A DNA stretch of 64,000 bases, taken from assembly GCA_029212415.1 (NCBI GenBank), contig JARGOF010000003.1, forward strand, positions 1 through 64,000, given 5' to 3'. Below, piece after piece: positions 51,763 to 60,569 of the stretch. The position numbers and the translations under genes were made by a program. The notes beneath the pieces were generated by a model. The model saw only the letters and a program-made list of their open reading frames with translations. It made no database searches and was not told where the DNA came from. Origin of the DNA: Rhizobiaceae bacterium (GTDB lineage Bacteria > Pseudomonadota > Alphaproteobacteria > Rhizobiales > Rhizobiaceae). The first letter of the stretch is position 1, and the number at the start of each line of letters is the position of its first letter.

Positions 51763-54198
51763 ATGGCGGATCTTGTTTCCCATGCACAGGTGGTCATCAT
51801 TGGTGGTGGTGTCGTTGGCGCGAGCTGTCTCTACCATCTGGCCATTGCCGGAGTGACCGACACTGTCTTGATAGAGAAAAACGAACTGACCTCCGGTTCG
51901 ACCTGGCATGCAGCCGGCAATACGCCGAATTTTACCGGCAATCTCAACCTGATGAAACTGCAGAATTATGGCTCGCGCCTCTACAATCGTCTGGGTGACG
52001 CGGTAGACTACCCGATCAACCGTCATATGACCGGTGCGGTCCGGTTGGCCCATTCAAGGGAACGCATGCAGGAATTTGAACATGTGGCCGCCATGGCCAA
52101 TGTTGCCGGTATGGATATGGAGGTTCTCAGTGCCGGGGAGATGCAGAGCAAATATTATCCATGGCTTGAAACCCATGATCTGACGGGCGGTCTGTGGGAC
52201 AGTGAAGACGGTGATATCGATCCGGCGCAATTGACTCAGGCCTTTGCCAAGGGCGCACGCGACAAGGGCGCACGCATTGCGCGCTTCACCAAGGTAACCG
52301 GATTGAAGCAGCGGTTGGATGGCAGTTGGGATGTCACCACAGACAAGGGCAATATTCACGCGCAAACCGTCGTCAATGCGGCCGGTTATTATGCCGATGA
52401 AATCGGCCGCATGGTCGGTCGCGACATTCCGATGGTGACCATGTCGCATCAATATCTGGTCACCGAAGCCATTGCTGATCTGGAAGGGCTGGACAAGAGT
52501 ATTCCGCTGCTGCGTGACCCTGATGACAGCTACTATCTTCGCCAGGAAGGCAATGGCCTCATTCTGGGGCCCTACGAATGGCAGGCGACGCCCCATTGGC
52601 TCAAGGAGGGCACCCCCGACGATTTTGCCTTCCAGCTCTATCCCGATGACCTCGACAGGCTTGAATGGTACATCAACGCCGCCTGCGAGCGGGTTCCGAT
52701 GCTGGCCAAAGGCGGGGTCCAGAAAGTGATCAACGGGCCCATCCCCTATGCGCCCGATGGCCTGCCATTGATCGGCCCGGCACCGGGATTGACCAACTTT
52801 TTTGAAGCCTGTGTCTTTACCTTTGGTATTTGCCAGGCCGGAGGTGCGGGAAAGGTCATCGCAGAATTCATCACCGAAGGGGAGAGCGAGCTCGATCTGT
52901 GGATGGTCGATCCGCGCAGGTTTACCGATTTTGCCACAAAGACCTATGCAACGCTGAAGGCCGTTGAAGTCTATCAGAATGAATACGCCATGCATCTGCC
53001 CCACAGGCCATGGCCGGCAGGGCGACCGGCCAAGACATCGCCGCTTTATGAAACAATGCGGGCAGGTGGTGCGCAATTCGGAAGCTTTGGCGGATGGGAA
53101 CGACCTTTGTGGTTTGCCCGTGAAGGTGACCGGGCCGAGCCGGACCTGACGCATGGAAAACCGCATTTTGATGATGCGGTGGCCGGCGAAGTCAAAATGG
53201 TTGCCGAACGGGCAGGTCTTCTGGACCTGACCGGTTTTACGCGATTTGAACTTTCAGGTGAGTCGGCGTCTGACTGGCTGGACGGCATGATCACGGGCGC
53301 CTTGCCACGGGAAGGGCGCGTGTCACTGGCCTATTTCTGCAATGAGAGCGGCGGTGTGGTCACCGAAATGACCCTGACCCGGCTGTCGCAGAACCGCTTT
53401 TGGCTGATCGGCCCGGCCGCAGGCTATTGGCACGACCGTGACTGGCTGCAACAGCATATGCCTGACGATGGCTCCGTTGTGCTGGAGGATGTCACTGCCC
53501 GTTTTGGTACGCTTGTGCTGGCAGGCCCATTGTCACGCGACATTCTGGCGATGGTGGCCGAACAGGATCTGTCCAATGAAAACCTGCCCTGGCTGGGCGC
53601 TGCACCAATCACCATCGGCATGGCGCGTGGCCTTGTCTTGCGCGTCAATTATGTCGGTGAACTGGGCTATGAATTGCATCTGCCGATGGAATGCATGAAC
53701 AGTGTCCACGGGCAATTGCTGCAGGCAGGCGAGGCCCATGGCATTGGCCATTTCGGCATGTATGCGATGGATTCCATGCGGCTTGAAAAGGGTTATCGCG
53801 GCTGGAAACAGGATCTGTCGTCGGAATATTCACCCCTGACATCCGGCGTCGATCGCTTTGTGCGGCTCAACAAGGCGGATTTCATCGGACGAGAGGCTCT
53901 GCTGCGGCAAAGTCAGGAGGGTGTCTCCCAGCGTTTCGTGGTGATGGAGCTGGCGCATGGCGACGGGACGCAGGCCCCCTATGGCAGCCCGGTTTTCGCC
54001 GGTCATGAACCGGTCGGGCTGGTGACGTCCGGTGGCTTTGGGCACCGCACCGGCAAGTCCATTGCCTTTGGTTACGTCAATGTCAGCCATGCGGCGGAAG
54101 GCAGCGTTCTGCTGATCGACATTTTTGGAGAAAAGCGTCAGGCGACAGTGGTTCCCGAGGTGATCTATGATCCGAAAAATGAGCGCTTGAGGGCCTGA
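51763..54198 (+). CDS. Dimethylglycine/sarcosine dehydrogenase-like FAD enzyme with GcvT domains
   Basis: An 811-residue protein. The N-terminal DAO-type FAD domain contains VVIIGGGVVGASCLYHLAIAG and GSTWH49AAGN, where H49 is the usual covalent-flavin histidine of this family. The C-terminal half is a GcvT-like folate-binding fold (FELSGESASDWLDGMITGALP; LVNYVGELGYELHLP). Such enzymes oxidatively remove N-methyl groups and pass formaldehyde to tetrahydrofolate. The substrate could be dimethylglycine, sarcosine or an N-methylated sulfonate. Starts 15 bp after the XRE regulator. Confidence 0.87.
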   Translation: MADLVSHAQVVIIGGGVVGASCLYHLAIAGVTDTVLIEKNELTSGSTWHAAGNTPNFTGNLNLMKLQNYGSRLYNRLGDAVDYPINRHMTGAVRLAHSRERMQEFEHVAAMANVAGMDMEVLSAGEMQSKYYPWLETHDLTGGLWDSEDGDIDPAQLTQAFAKGARDKGARIARFTKVTGLKQRLDGSWDVTTDKGNIHAQTVVNAAGYYADEIGRMVGRDIPMVTMSHQYLVTEAIADLEGLDKSIPLLRDPDDSYYLRQEGNGLILGPYEWQATPHWLKEGTPDDFAFQLYPDDLDRLEWYINAACERVPMLAKGGVQKVINGPIPYAPDGLPLIGPAPGLTNFFEACVFTFGICQAGGAGKVIAEFITEGESELDLWMVDPRRFTDFATKTYATLKAVEVYQNEYAMHLPHRPWPAGRPAKTSPLYETMRAGGAQFGSFGGWERPLWFAREGDRAEPDLTHGKPHFDDAVAGEVKMVAERAGLLDLTGFTRFELSGESASDWLDGMITGALPREGRVSLAYFCNESGGVVTEMTLTRLSQNRFWLIGPAAGYWHDRDWLQQHMPDDGSVVLEDVTARFGTLVLAGPLSRDILAMVAEQDLSNENLPWLGAAPITIGMARGLVLRVNYVGELGYELHLPMECMNSVHGQLLQAGEAHGIGHFGMYAMDSMRLEKGYRGWKQDLSSEYSPLTSGVDRFVRLNKADFIGREALLRQSQEGVSQRFVVMELAHGDGTQAPYGSPVFAGHEPVGLVTSGGFGHRTGKSIAFGYVNVSHAAEGSVLLIDIFGEKRQATVVPEVIYDPKNERLRA

Positions 54199-54265
54199 TG
54201 GTCGCTCTTTGAAATGGAGCCGCCGTCATCCAGACGGCGAATTTGCTTCAGAAAATGCCGGGGCG

Positions 54266-55132
54266 TCAGCCCTTGCCTTTCCAGGGGATCAGCCAGTTTT
54301 CCAGATAACGCATGAATATCTCGATGATATAGCCGATCACACCGATGATGATGATGCCGATCACCACGGTATCGGTCTGCAGGAAATTCTTTGCGATCAT
54401 GATCATCGAGCCGACACCCTTGTCGGCTGCGACCAGCTCGGCGGCGACAACCGTTCCCCAGCACACCCCCATGGAGGTGCGCAGACCGGTGAAGATTTCC
54501 GGCAGGGCATTGGGCAGGATCACGTGGCGCAGAATCTGAAGTTTCGAGGCGCCGAGGGAATAGGCCGCATGGACCTTTGAAATCCCGACACTGGATACCC
54601 CTGAGCGGGCAGCAATGGTCATGATGAAGAGCGATGCAAGAAACAGCAGGAAGATCTTGGCTGTCTCGTCAATGCCGAACCACAGGATGATCAGGGGGAT
54701 CAGCGCCAGCGGCGGGATGGGACGCATGAATTCGACAATCGGGTCAAACAGACCGCGTGCCGTCGAGGACAAGCCCATGGCAAAGCCCAGGGGGACGCCG
54801 ACCAGCGCGCCAAAGATAACACCGGATATCACCCGAAAGACACTGATGCCCACATGCTCCCACAGCGGCACATTGCGGAAACCTTCTGTCACCAGAAGAT
54901 AGACGCGGTCGATTGTTCCGCCAATGGTCGGCCAGTAGAAAGGCTCGACAAATCCCATGATCGAGGCAAGGACCCAGAGGGCACCCAGCCCGAAGACCAC
55001 GATAAAACTGTATATGCGGCCGGAATTGACGGCACTGGCATCACCGAATTTCACGGTTTTCTGACGCGTGAATGCATTGTCCGCGATGCCCAGCCAGATG
55101 GCGATGTCAGAAGGCTGTTTCTTGTCTGCCAT
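54266..55132 (-). CDS. tauC: ABC transporter permease (TauC-like)
   Basis: A 288-residue permease of the nitrate/sulfonate/taurine family: hydrophobic segments near 40-60, 95-120, 140-175, 225-245 and 255-275, with the EAA-type loop AAYSLGASKLQILRHVILPNALPEIFTGLRTSMGVCW. Forms the channel of the transporter with the ATPase and binding protein upstream on the same strand. The taurine assignment rests on the binding protein and on xsc/tauR nearby. Confidence 0.8.
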   Translation of the reverse strand: MADKKQPSDIAIWLGIADNAFTRQKTVKFGDASAVNSGRIYSFIVVFGLGALWVLASIMGFVEPFYWPTIGGTIDRVYLLVTEGFRNVPLWEHVGISVFRVISGVIFGALVGVPLGFAMGLSSTARGLFDPIVEFMRPIPPLALIPLIILWFGIDETAKIFLLFLASLFIMTIAARSGVSSVGISKVHAAYSLGASKLQILRHVILPNALPEIFTGLRTSMGVCWGTVVAAELVAADKGVGSMIMIAKNFLQTDTVVIGIIIIGVIGYIIEIFMRYLENWLIPWKGKG

Positions 55133-55144
55133 TTCAGTCTCCTG

Positions 55145-55945
55145 TCAGGGTGTTGCCTGGCCCATGATTTCCTCTTCCATTTCCCAGATCATGGAGAGAA
55201 TTTCTTCACGTTTTTCAACAAATTCGGCGCTGGCCTTGATGTCGCGGGGGCTTTTTGTTCTGCCTTGCCGGGCAAAGGGAAGGTCATAGATCTTCTCGAT
55301 CCGGCCGGGACGGGGCGCCATGACGATCAGTTTCTCGCCGAGGAAAAGGGCCTCTTCCACAGAGTGGGTGATGAGAATGATGGTCTTGCCGGTTTCTTCC
55401 CACAGCTTGAGGACCAGTCCCTGCATCTTTTCCCGGGTCAGCGCATCAAGGGCGCCCAGCGGCTCATCCATCAGGATCACGTCCGGATCATTGGCAAGGC
55501 AGCGGGCGAGAGCGACCCGTTGCTGCATGCCTCCCGAAAGCTGGTAGACGGGTTTTTCGCCAAAATCACCCAGACCGACGATTTGAAGAAGGTGTTCGAC
55601 CTTCTGACGCGTCTGGTCTTTCGGCTTGCCTGCCATGTTTGGTCCGAAGGCCACATTTTCCGATACGGTCAACCACTCAAAAAGGGCGCCCTGCTGGAAA
55701 ACCATGCCGCGCTCTGAACCGGGACCTTTGACAATGTGATTGTTCAGTTGCACCTCGCCCGACGTCGGAGATAAAAAACCCGCGACAATATTCAAAAGCG
55801 TGGTCTTGCCACAGCCCGACGGACCGAGGACCGAGACGATTTCGCCTTCCTTGATATCGAGGCTTACATTGTTCAATGCATGGACTTCACCGCCGCCGGG
55901 TATCGTGAAAACCATCGAAACGCCGTCTATAGCAATGCCGGTCAA
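55145..55945 (-). CDS. tauB: ABC transporter ATP-binding protein (TauB-like)
   Basis: A 266-residue ATPase with Walker A GPSGCGKTTLLNIVAG, Q-loop MVFQQGALFEWLTV, signature QLSGGMQQRVALARCL, Walker B VILMDEPLGALD and H-loop ITHSVEEALFLGE. It is most like the TauB/SsuB subfamily. I chose the TTG at 55945 because GGAG precedes it and homology starts there; a GTG at 55972 has no RBS. A hairpin separates it from the binding-protein gene. Confidence 0.85.
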   Translation of the reverse strand: MTGIAIDGVSMVFTIPGGGEVHALNNVSLDIKEGEIVSVLGPSGCGKTTLLNIVAGFLSPTSGEVQLNNHIVKGPGSERGMVFQQGALFEWLTVSENVAFGPNMAGKPKDQTRQKVEHLLQIVGLGDFGEKPVYQLSGGMQQRVALARCLANDPDVILMDEPLGALDALTREKMQGLVLKLWEETGKTIILITHSVEEALFLGEKLIVMAPRPGRIEKIYDLPFARQGRTKSPRDIKASAEFVEKREEILSMIWEMEEEIMGQATP

Positions 55946-55979
55946 ATACTCTCTCCACCTTGAAGGACGCACCCATCAA

Positions 55980-56004
55980 TTCAGGCGGCAACATGCCGCC
56001 TGAA
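55980..56004 (-). terminator. Hairpin between tauA and tauB
   Basis: A perfect 11-bp inverted repeat (TTCAGGCGGCA/TGCCGCCTGAA) around ACA lies between the binding-protein stop at 56019 and the ATPase start at 55945. Probably an attenuator or mRNA-stabilising stem that keeps binding protein in excess. Confidence 0.65.
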
Positions 56005-56018
56005 CAATTGTTGGCTGA

Positions 56019-57005
56019 CTATTTCAGGAAGTTGGGATCGATGAAGACCGAGTAGTCATCAAGCGCTGTGTCCATGCCGCCGGCCGATACCATGATGTCG
56101 GCGACACCCTTGGTCATTTCCTGAACGCCACCACCAAGCCAGTTGGGGCCTTTCTGGTCTGCAGCGGTTGGAAATCCGAAATTGGCCATGGTTGCCTTGG
56201 TGGTGTCGATATCCATACCGGAGGCCTTGGCGACGATCGGGTAGGCTGCATCAGGATCGGCCTTGTAGGCGATATTGGCAGCTTCCGTTACCGCCATGAA
56301 TTTTTCGACCAGGTCCGGATGCTCTTCTGCGAACTGATTGGTCACCGTCACAATATCGAATGTATTGATGCCGATGGCCTCCTGTTCGGCGCCCGTCATC
56401 AGGGGCTCACCATATTCGCGCATGCGCGTCAGCGCGCCACCAAAACCGCAGGCCATGGCCACATCGGCACGGGCAAGAGCAACGGCTCCGTCCGGTGGGT
56501 TCATCTGCACCAGGTTGACCTTGCTGTGATCCACACCGAGATGCTCCAGTGTACGCAGCAACTTGTAATGGGTGACATTGCCGATGGGCGTTGCAACCTT
56601 TTTGCCTTCAAGATCCTTTGCATTGGCCTTGGTGATGCCGGCATCCTTGTGCACAACGCAATTGTCGTTTTCCGCATAGGTCACGGCGATACCGACAAGC
56701 TTGAGCGGCGCCCCGGTGCTCACACCGACGACAAACGGAACAAAGCCCTGACTGTAGGCAATCTGCACATCGCCGGAAACCATGGCCTGTGTCATTTCAT
56801 TGCCATTGCCGAAGGCGCGCCATTTGAGTTTGACGCCCATTTCCTTGTCATAGGTTTCTTCCATCTGGGCGACCTGGTTGGCTGTCGGCCATTCAAGAAA
56901 ATAGGCAACGGTGACTTCATCGAGAGCCAGGGCGCCCGGAATACCACCCAATGTGGACAGCAGCATTCCGGTGGCCAGAGCAGTCATTCTGGTTTTCATG
57001 GACAT
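56019..57005 (-). CDS. tauA: Taurine-type ABC transporter substrate-binding protein (TauA-like)
   Basis: A 328-residue periplasmic protein with a signal peptide (TALATGMLLSTLGGIPGALA). The mature protein has EVTVAYFLEWPTANQVAQ, SGDVQIAYSQGFVPFVVGVSTGAPLKLVGIAVTY, NPPDGAVALARADVAMACGFGG and a C-terminal LDDYSVFIDPNFLK. This is the pattern of alphaproteobacterial TauA proteins. It may bind taurine or a derivative. First gene of the minus-strand tauABC-like operon; divergent from the mttB-like gene across 369 bp. Confidence 0.85.
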   Translation of the reverse strand: MSMKTRMTALATGMLLSTLGGIPGALALDEVTVAYFLEWPTANQVAQMEETYDKEMGVKLKWRAFGNGNEMTQAMVSGDVQIAYSQGFVPFVVGVSTGAPLKLVGIAVTYAENDNCVVHKDAGITKANAKDLEGKKVATPIGNVTHYKLLRTLEHLGVDHSKVNLVQMNPPDGAVALARADVAMACGFGGALTRMREYGEPLMTGAEQEAIGINTFDIVTVTNQFAEEHPDLVEKFMAVTEAANIAYKADPDAAYPIVAKASGMDIDTTKATMANFGFPTAADQKGPNWLGGGVQEMTKGVADIMVSAGGMDTALDDYSVFIDPNFLK

Positions 57006-57374
57006 TGATATTCCCCTTTATTCGCACTTTGTGTGGCGTTTGAGCCGGGTATGCCGGTCTGCATATTCAATCAGGAGTATGGGTAAAAGTCGCTACAACA
57101 ATTGTAAATAGCAAGCTGGTTGGACACTCCTGCAACCATTAGGCAATTAATGATGAGGCCAAAGGTAGTGCCAGGCTCAAGCCCACATTGGTGCCAACGG
57201 CTGAAAAATTGATTAAACTGCCAGATTTTGCATGGTTTAATGAAAAATGCCCTTCGATTTTCACAGATCTGGCTCCATCATTCTCCGAAATAATGGCGTG
57301 TAACTGGTTCTATCAGCACCCGGAAAACGCGTGATAGCGTCAAAGACAGGTCGTGCCCATGGAGGAATGCGCCG
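57006..57374. promoter_or_regulatory. Shared promoter region of tauA-like and mttB-like genes
   Basis: This 369-bp AT-rich gap has no gene. It holds ACAATTGT (57098-57105), the near-palindrome TTGGTGCCAA (57188-57197) and the inverted repeat ATTAAAC (57212-57218)/GTTTAAT (57235-57241). These are candidates for the XRE-cupin or TauR binding sites. Confidence 0.4.
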
Positions 57375-58955
57375 GTGTCAAAACTGTTGGACGAGACCGA
57401 TGTTCCCGGTATTGAACGCAGCAAGCGCCGGTCAGGCGGACGGCAGGCCCGGCTTGCTCTTCGCGCAGCACCTCTGGACAGGTCGGTTCGTCCGGTCAGA
57501 CCGGGAATGTCTTCGGACAATTATCGCCCATTATCCGCCCATGACATGGACCGCATCCATGAATCCGTGCTGACCATTCTGGAAGATGTCGGCATGGGGC
57601 AGCCAATTGATTCCTGTATCGCGCTGTGCACTGGCGTTGGCGCCATTCATGGGGCAGACGGAAGGCTGCGGTTTCCGCGCGCGCTGGTGATGGAGACCGT
57701 TCGTAATGCCTGCCGTGATCTGACCCTTCATGCGCAGGACCCCGTGCATGATCTGCATTTGTCCGGCAACAAGGTGCATTTTGGAACAGCCGGCGCCGCC
57801 GTTCATATTGTTGACGTGGAGCACCGCCTCTATCGGGAATCCCTGCTGGGCGATCTTTATGATGCAGCCCGGATCGTCGAAGTTTTGGACAATATTCACT
57901 TCTTTCAACGGCCGCTGGTTGCAAGGGATATTGCCGATCCGTGCGATCTCGACATCAACACGCTTTATGCCAGCGTTCTGGGAACCACAAAACATGTGGG
58001 CACCAGTTTCACGGTTGGTGAAAACGTCAAGCCCTGCCTGGATCTGCTGCACCTGGTGGCAGGCGGCGAGGCGGCCTTCAGGGCGCGGCCCTTTGTTTCC
58101 AACTCCAATTGCTTCGTGGTGCCACCATTGCGATTTGCGGCAGATGCCTGCGTGGTCCTGGAGGAATGTGTTCGCGGCGGCATGCCGGTTCTTCTGCTTT
58201 CGGCCGGTCAGGCCGGCGCCACGGCGCCGGCAGCCATTGCCGGTGCAGTGGTGCAGGCGGTTGCAGAAGTCCTGGCTGGCCTGGTCTATGTCAATGCCCT
58301 GTCGAAAGGTCATCCGGCGATCTTCGGGACCTGGCCCTTTGTTTCGGATCTGCGCACCGGGTCCATGTCGGGCGGATCCGGAGAGCAGGCATTGTTGTCG
58401 GCTGCCTGTGCACAGATGTCCCACTACTACAACCTACCGGGAGGCGCTGCCGCAGGCATTGCCGATTCCAAATTGCCGGATGTTCAGGCGGGTTATGAAA
58501 AGGGCATTACCAATGTCATGGCGGGCCTGTCCGGGCTGAACATGATCTATGAGGCGGCGGGCATGCATGCCTCATTGCTGGCATTTTCACTGGAAAGCCT
58601 GATCATAGACAATGACATGCTTGGCCAATGTCTACGTTGTGTTCGCGGCATTGAGGTCAATGAACGCACGCTGTCGCTGGCAGCGATCGAGGATGTCTGC
58701 ATCAATGGGCCGGGGCACTATCTTGGCCATGAACAGACATTGTCGATGATGGAAACGGAATATATCTATCCCGTGATTGGCGATCGCACCAGCCCGAAGG
58801 AATGGGTTGAGCGAGGCAGGCCGGACATCATTCAGACGGCCATTGCCGAAAAAAACAGAATATTGTCTACCATCTATCCCAGACACATTTCCCGCGAAGT
58901 GGATGCGGCCATTCGTGCGCAGTTCGATATCCGACTGTCTCAGAGCCTCTATTGA
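57375..58955 (+). CDS. Trimethylamine methyltransferase (MttB) family, non-pyrrolysine type
   Basis: A 526-residue TIM-barrel MttB-superfamily protein: FGTAGAAVHIVDVEHRLYRES, GTSFTVGENVKPCLDLL, MPVLLLSAGQAGATAPAAIAGAVVQAVAEVLAG, and GAAAGIADSKLPDVQAGYEKG. The frame has no in-frame TAG that would be read as pyrrolysine, so it belongs to the non-Pyl branch, which includes glycine betaine demethylases. These enzymes transfer a methyl group from a quaternary amine to a corrinoid protein. No corrinoid protein or activator is encoded in this window. GGAGGA precedes the GTG start by 8 nt. Confidence 0.85.
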   Translation: MSKLLDETDVPGIERSKRRSGGRQARLALRAAPLDRSVRPVRPGMSSDNYRPLSAHDMDRIHESVLTILEDVGMGQPIDSCIALCTGVGAIHGADGRLRFPRALVMETVRNACRDLTLHAQDPVHDLHLSGNKVHFGTAGAAVHIVDVEHRLYRESLLGDLYDAARIVEVLDNIHFFQRPLVARDIADPCDLDINTLYASVLGTTKHVGTSFTVGENVKPCLDLLHLVAGGEAAFRARPFVSNSNCFVVPPLRFAADACVVLEECVRGGMPVLLLSAGQAGATAPAAIAGAVVQAVAEVLAGLVYVNALSKGHPAIFGTWPFVSDLRTGSMSGGSGEQALLSAACAQMSHYYNLPGGAAAGIADSKLPDVQAGYEKGITNVMAGLSGLNMIYEAAGMHASLLAFSLESLIIDNDMLGQCLRCVRGIEVNERTLSLAAIEDVCINGPGHYLGHEQTLSMMETEYIYPVIGDRTSPKEWVERGRPDIIQTAIAEKNRILSTIYPRHISREVDAAIRAQFDIRLSQSLY

Positions 58956-59043
58956 CGATAGAGTTGGCGTATCTGCTTTCTTCTTCAGTTTGTACGTGCG
59001 AATTGGCATTGACTTGCCCTCATTGCGTATGGAAACCTCGGAT

Positions 59044-60549
59044 ATGAAAAAAAGTCTCCATACCTTGTTTGCCGCTGCAGCCCTGCTGGTTCTTTCTACG
59101 GCAATCCATGCACAGCAATTGCCGCAGGCAAATGACGCCTATTACACATCCGCGCAGGACAGACTTAAGCAGACCCTGGCGCGCCAGCCGATTATGGCAA
59201 GGGCGAGGAATGTCATTTTGTTGATTGCGGACGGCAATGGGGTCGGCACCAACTATGCGACCCGACTGTTCCAGGGCCAGAAAATGGGGAAACTTGGCGA
59301 CGAACACGTGCTGTCCTACGAAGAATTTCCCAATCTGGCGCTCGTCAAGACCTATAATATCAACGCCCAGACGCCCGGTTCAGCGGCAACAGCCGGCGCC
59401 ATGAATACCGGCGTCAAACAGATGTTCAGCACGATCAACCTGAACGACAAGGTGGTGCTTGGCGATTGCAGCACGGTTGCGGGCAACGAACTGACAACCT
59501 TCTCTGAAATCGTGTCGCGTGCAGGCAAGTCAGTGGGCGTGGTTTCCACTGCCCGTCTCACCCATGCGACCCCCGCGGCCGTCTATGCCAAGACGGCCAA
59601 CCGGGGTTGGGAGGCTTCTGTTCCCGCCGACTGCACAGCACAAAAGGATATTGCCGTTCAACTGATCGAGGCCATTGGCGTCGGCACAGTGGATTTCGCC
59701 ATGGGCGGTGGCCGCCGAAATTTCGTCGCCAGTGATGGTGCGACGGATGAGGGCGGCAAGGGACGCCGCGAAGATGGCCGGAACCTTATTGAAGAGGCAA
59801 AAGCTGCAGGTGTGCAATATGCCTGGAATGCAGCCTCTGTCGACGCGTTGAAGCTGGATGGCGCGACGCCGGTGCTGGCACTGCTCGCGGACAACCACAT
59901 GAACTTTGAATTCGACCGCAGGGATGAAGATGAGCCTTCACTGGCGGCGATGACCAAAGTGGCGATCGAATTTCTCAGCCAGAATGAACAGGGCTACTAT
60001 CTCGAGATAGAGGCCGGCCGTGTCGATCATGCCAGTCATCACGGCAATCTGCACCGCTCGCTGAGCGATGGCGTTGCCTTTGCCGAGGCTGTGGCCATGG
60101 CCGATCAATTGACCAATGATCAAGATACATTGATCATTGTTACAGCCGACCATGAACACGCCATTGCCTTCAACGGATATTGTGGTCGTGGCACGCCCAT
60201 TACGGGTCTTTGCATGGGCATTGCCAAGGGGCAGGTCGAACACACCGATGAGCCGCGCCTGGCAGCCGATGGAAAACCCTATACAGTGGTTGGCTATCTC
60301 AATGGTCCGGGCTCTGTGCTGACCCGGCAGGCGGATGGAAGCTATTCCGGCAGCCGTGCACTTGTCGACCAACAACAGGCCATTGATCCGGAGTATCAGC
60401 AGCAGGCCGCCATTCCCATGTCATCGGAGACCCATTCAGGCGAGGATGTTGCGGTCTATGCCAAGGGCCCCTGGGCGCATTTGTTCGATGGTACGATCGA
60501 GCAGAACTACATCTTCCACGTCATGAACCACGCCATATCCGCCCAATAG
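59044..60549 (+). CDS. Alkaline phosphatase, PhoA superfamily, with altered active site
   Basis: A 501-residue exported enzyme: signal peptide 1-23 (MKKSLHTLFAAAALLVLSTA), then metal motif LLIADGNGVG, nucleophile region TPG112S113AATAGAM, EAGRVDHASHHGN, VTADHEHAIAF and SETHSGEDVAVYAKG. Ser113 is the expected nucleophile. The Asp that directly precedes it in most family members is replaced by Gly. The ATG at 59044 begins the signal peptide; the long upstream frame overlaps the previous gene. Cleaves phosphate esters or another alkaline-phosphatase-like substrate. Confidence 0.85.
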   Translation: MKKSLHTLFAAAALLVLSTAIHAQQLPQANDAYYTSAQDRLKQTLARQPIMARARNVILLIADGNGVGTNYATRLFQGQKMGKLGDEHVLSYEEFPNLALVKTYNINAQTPGSAATAGAMNTGVKQMFSTINLNDKVVLGDCSTVAGNELTTFSEIVSRAGKSVGVVSTARLTHATPAAVYAKTANRGWEASVPADCTAQKDIAVQLIEAIGVGTVDFAMGGGRRNFVASDGATDEGGKGRREDGRNLIEEAKAAGVQYAWNAASVDALKLDGATPVLALLADNHMNFEFDRRDEDEPSLAAMTKVAIEFLSQNEQGYYLEIEAGRVDHASHHGNLHRSLSDGVAFAEAVAMADQLTNDQDTLIIVTADHEHAIAFNGYCGRGTPITGLCMGIAKGQVEHTDEPRLAADGKPYTVVGYLNGPGSVLTRQADGSYSGSRALVDQQQAIDPEYQQQAAIPMSSETHSGEDVAVYAKGPWAHLFDGTIEQNYIFHVMNHAISAQ

Positions 60550-60569
60550 TCTCACCTGTGCCACGTGGT

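Noticed and set aside
52054-53166. 370-residue minus-strand ORF
   Set aside because: Antisense shadow of the dimethylglycine dehydrogenase-like gene, with no recognisable motif.
57375-58955. Pyrrolysine-containing trimethylamine methyltransferase
   Set aside because: The frame is complete with no in-frame TAG, so it belongs to the non-pyrrolysine branch of the family.
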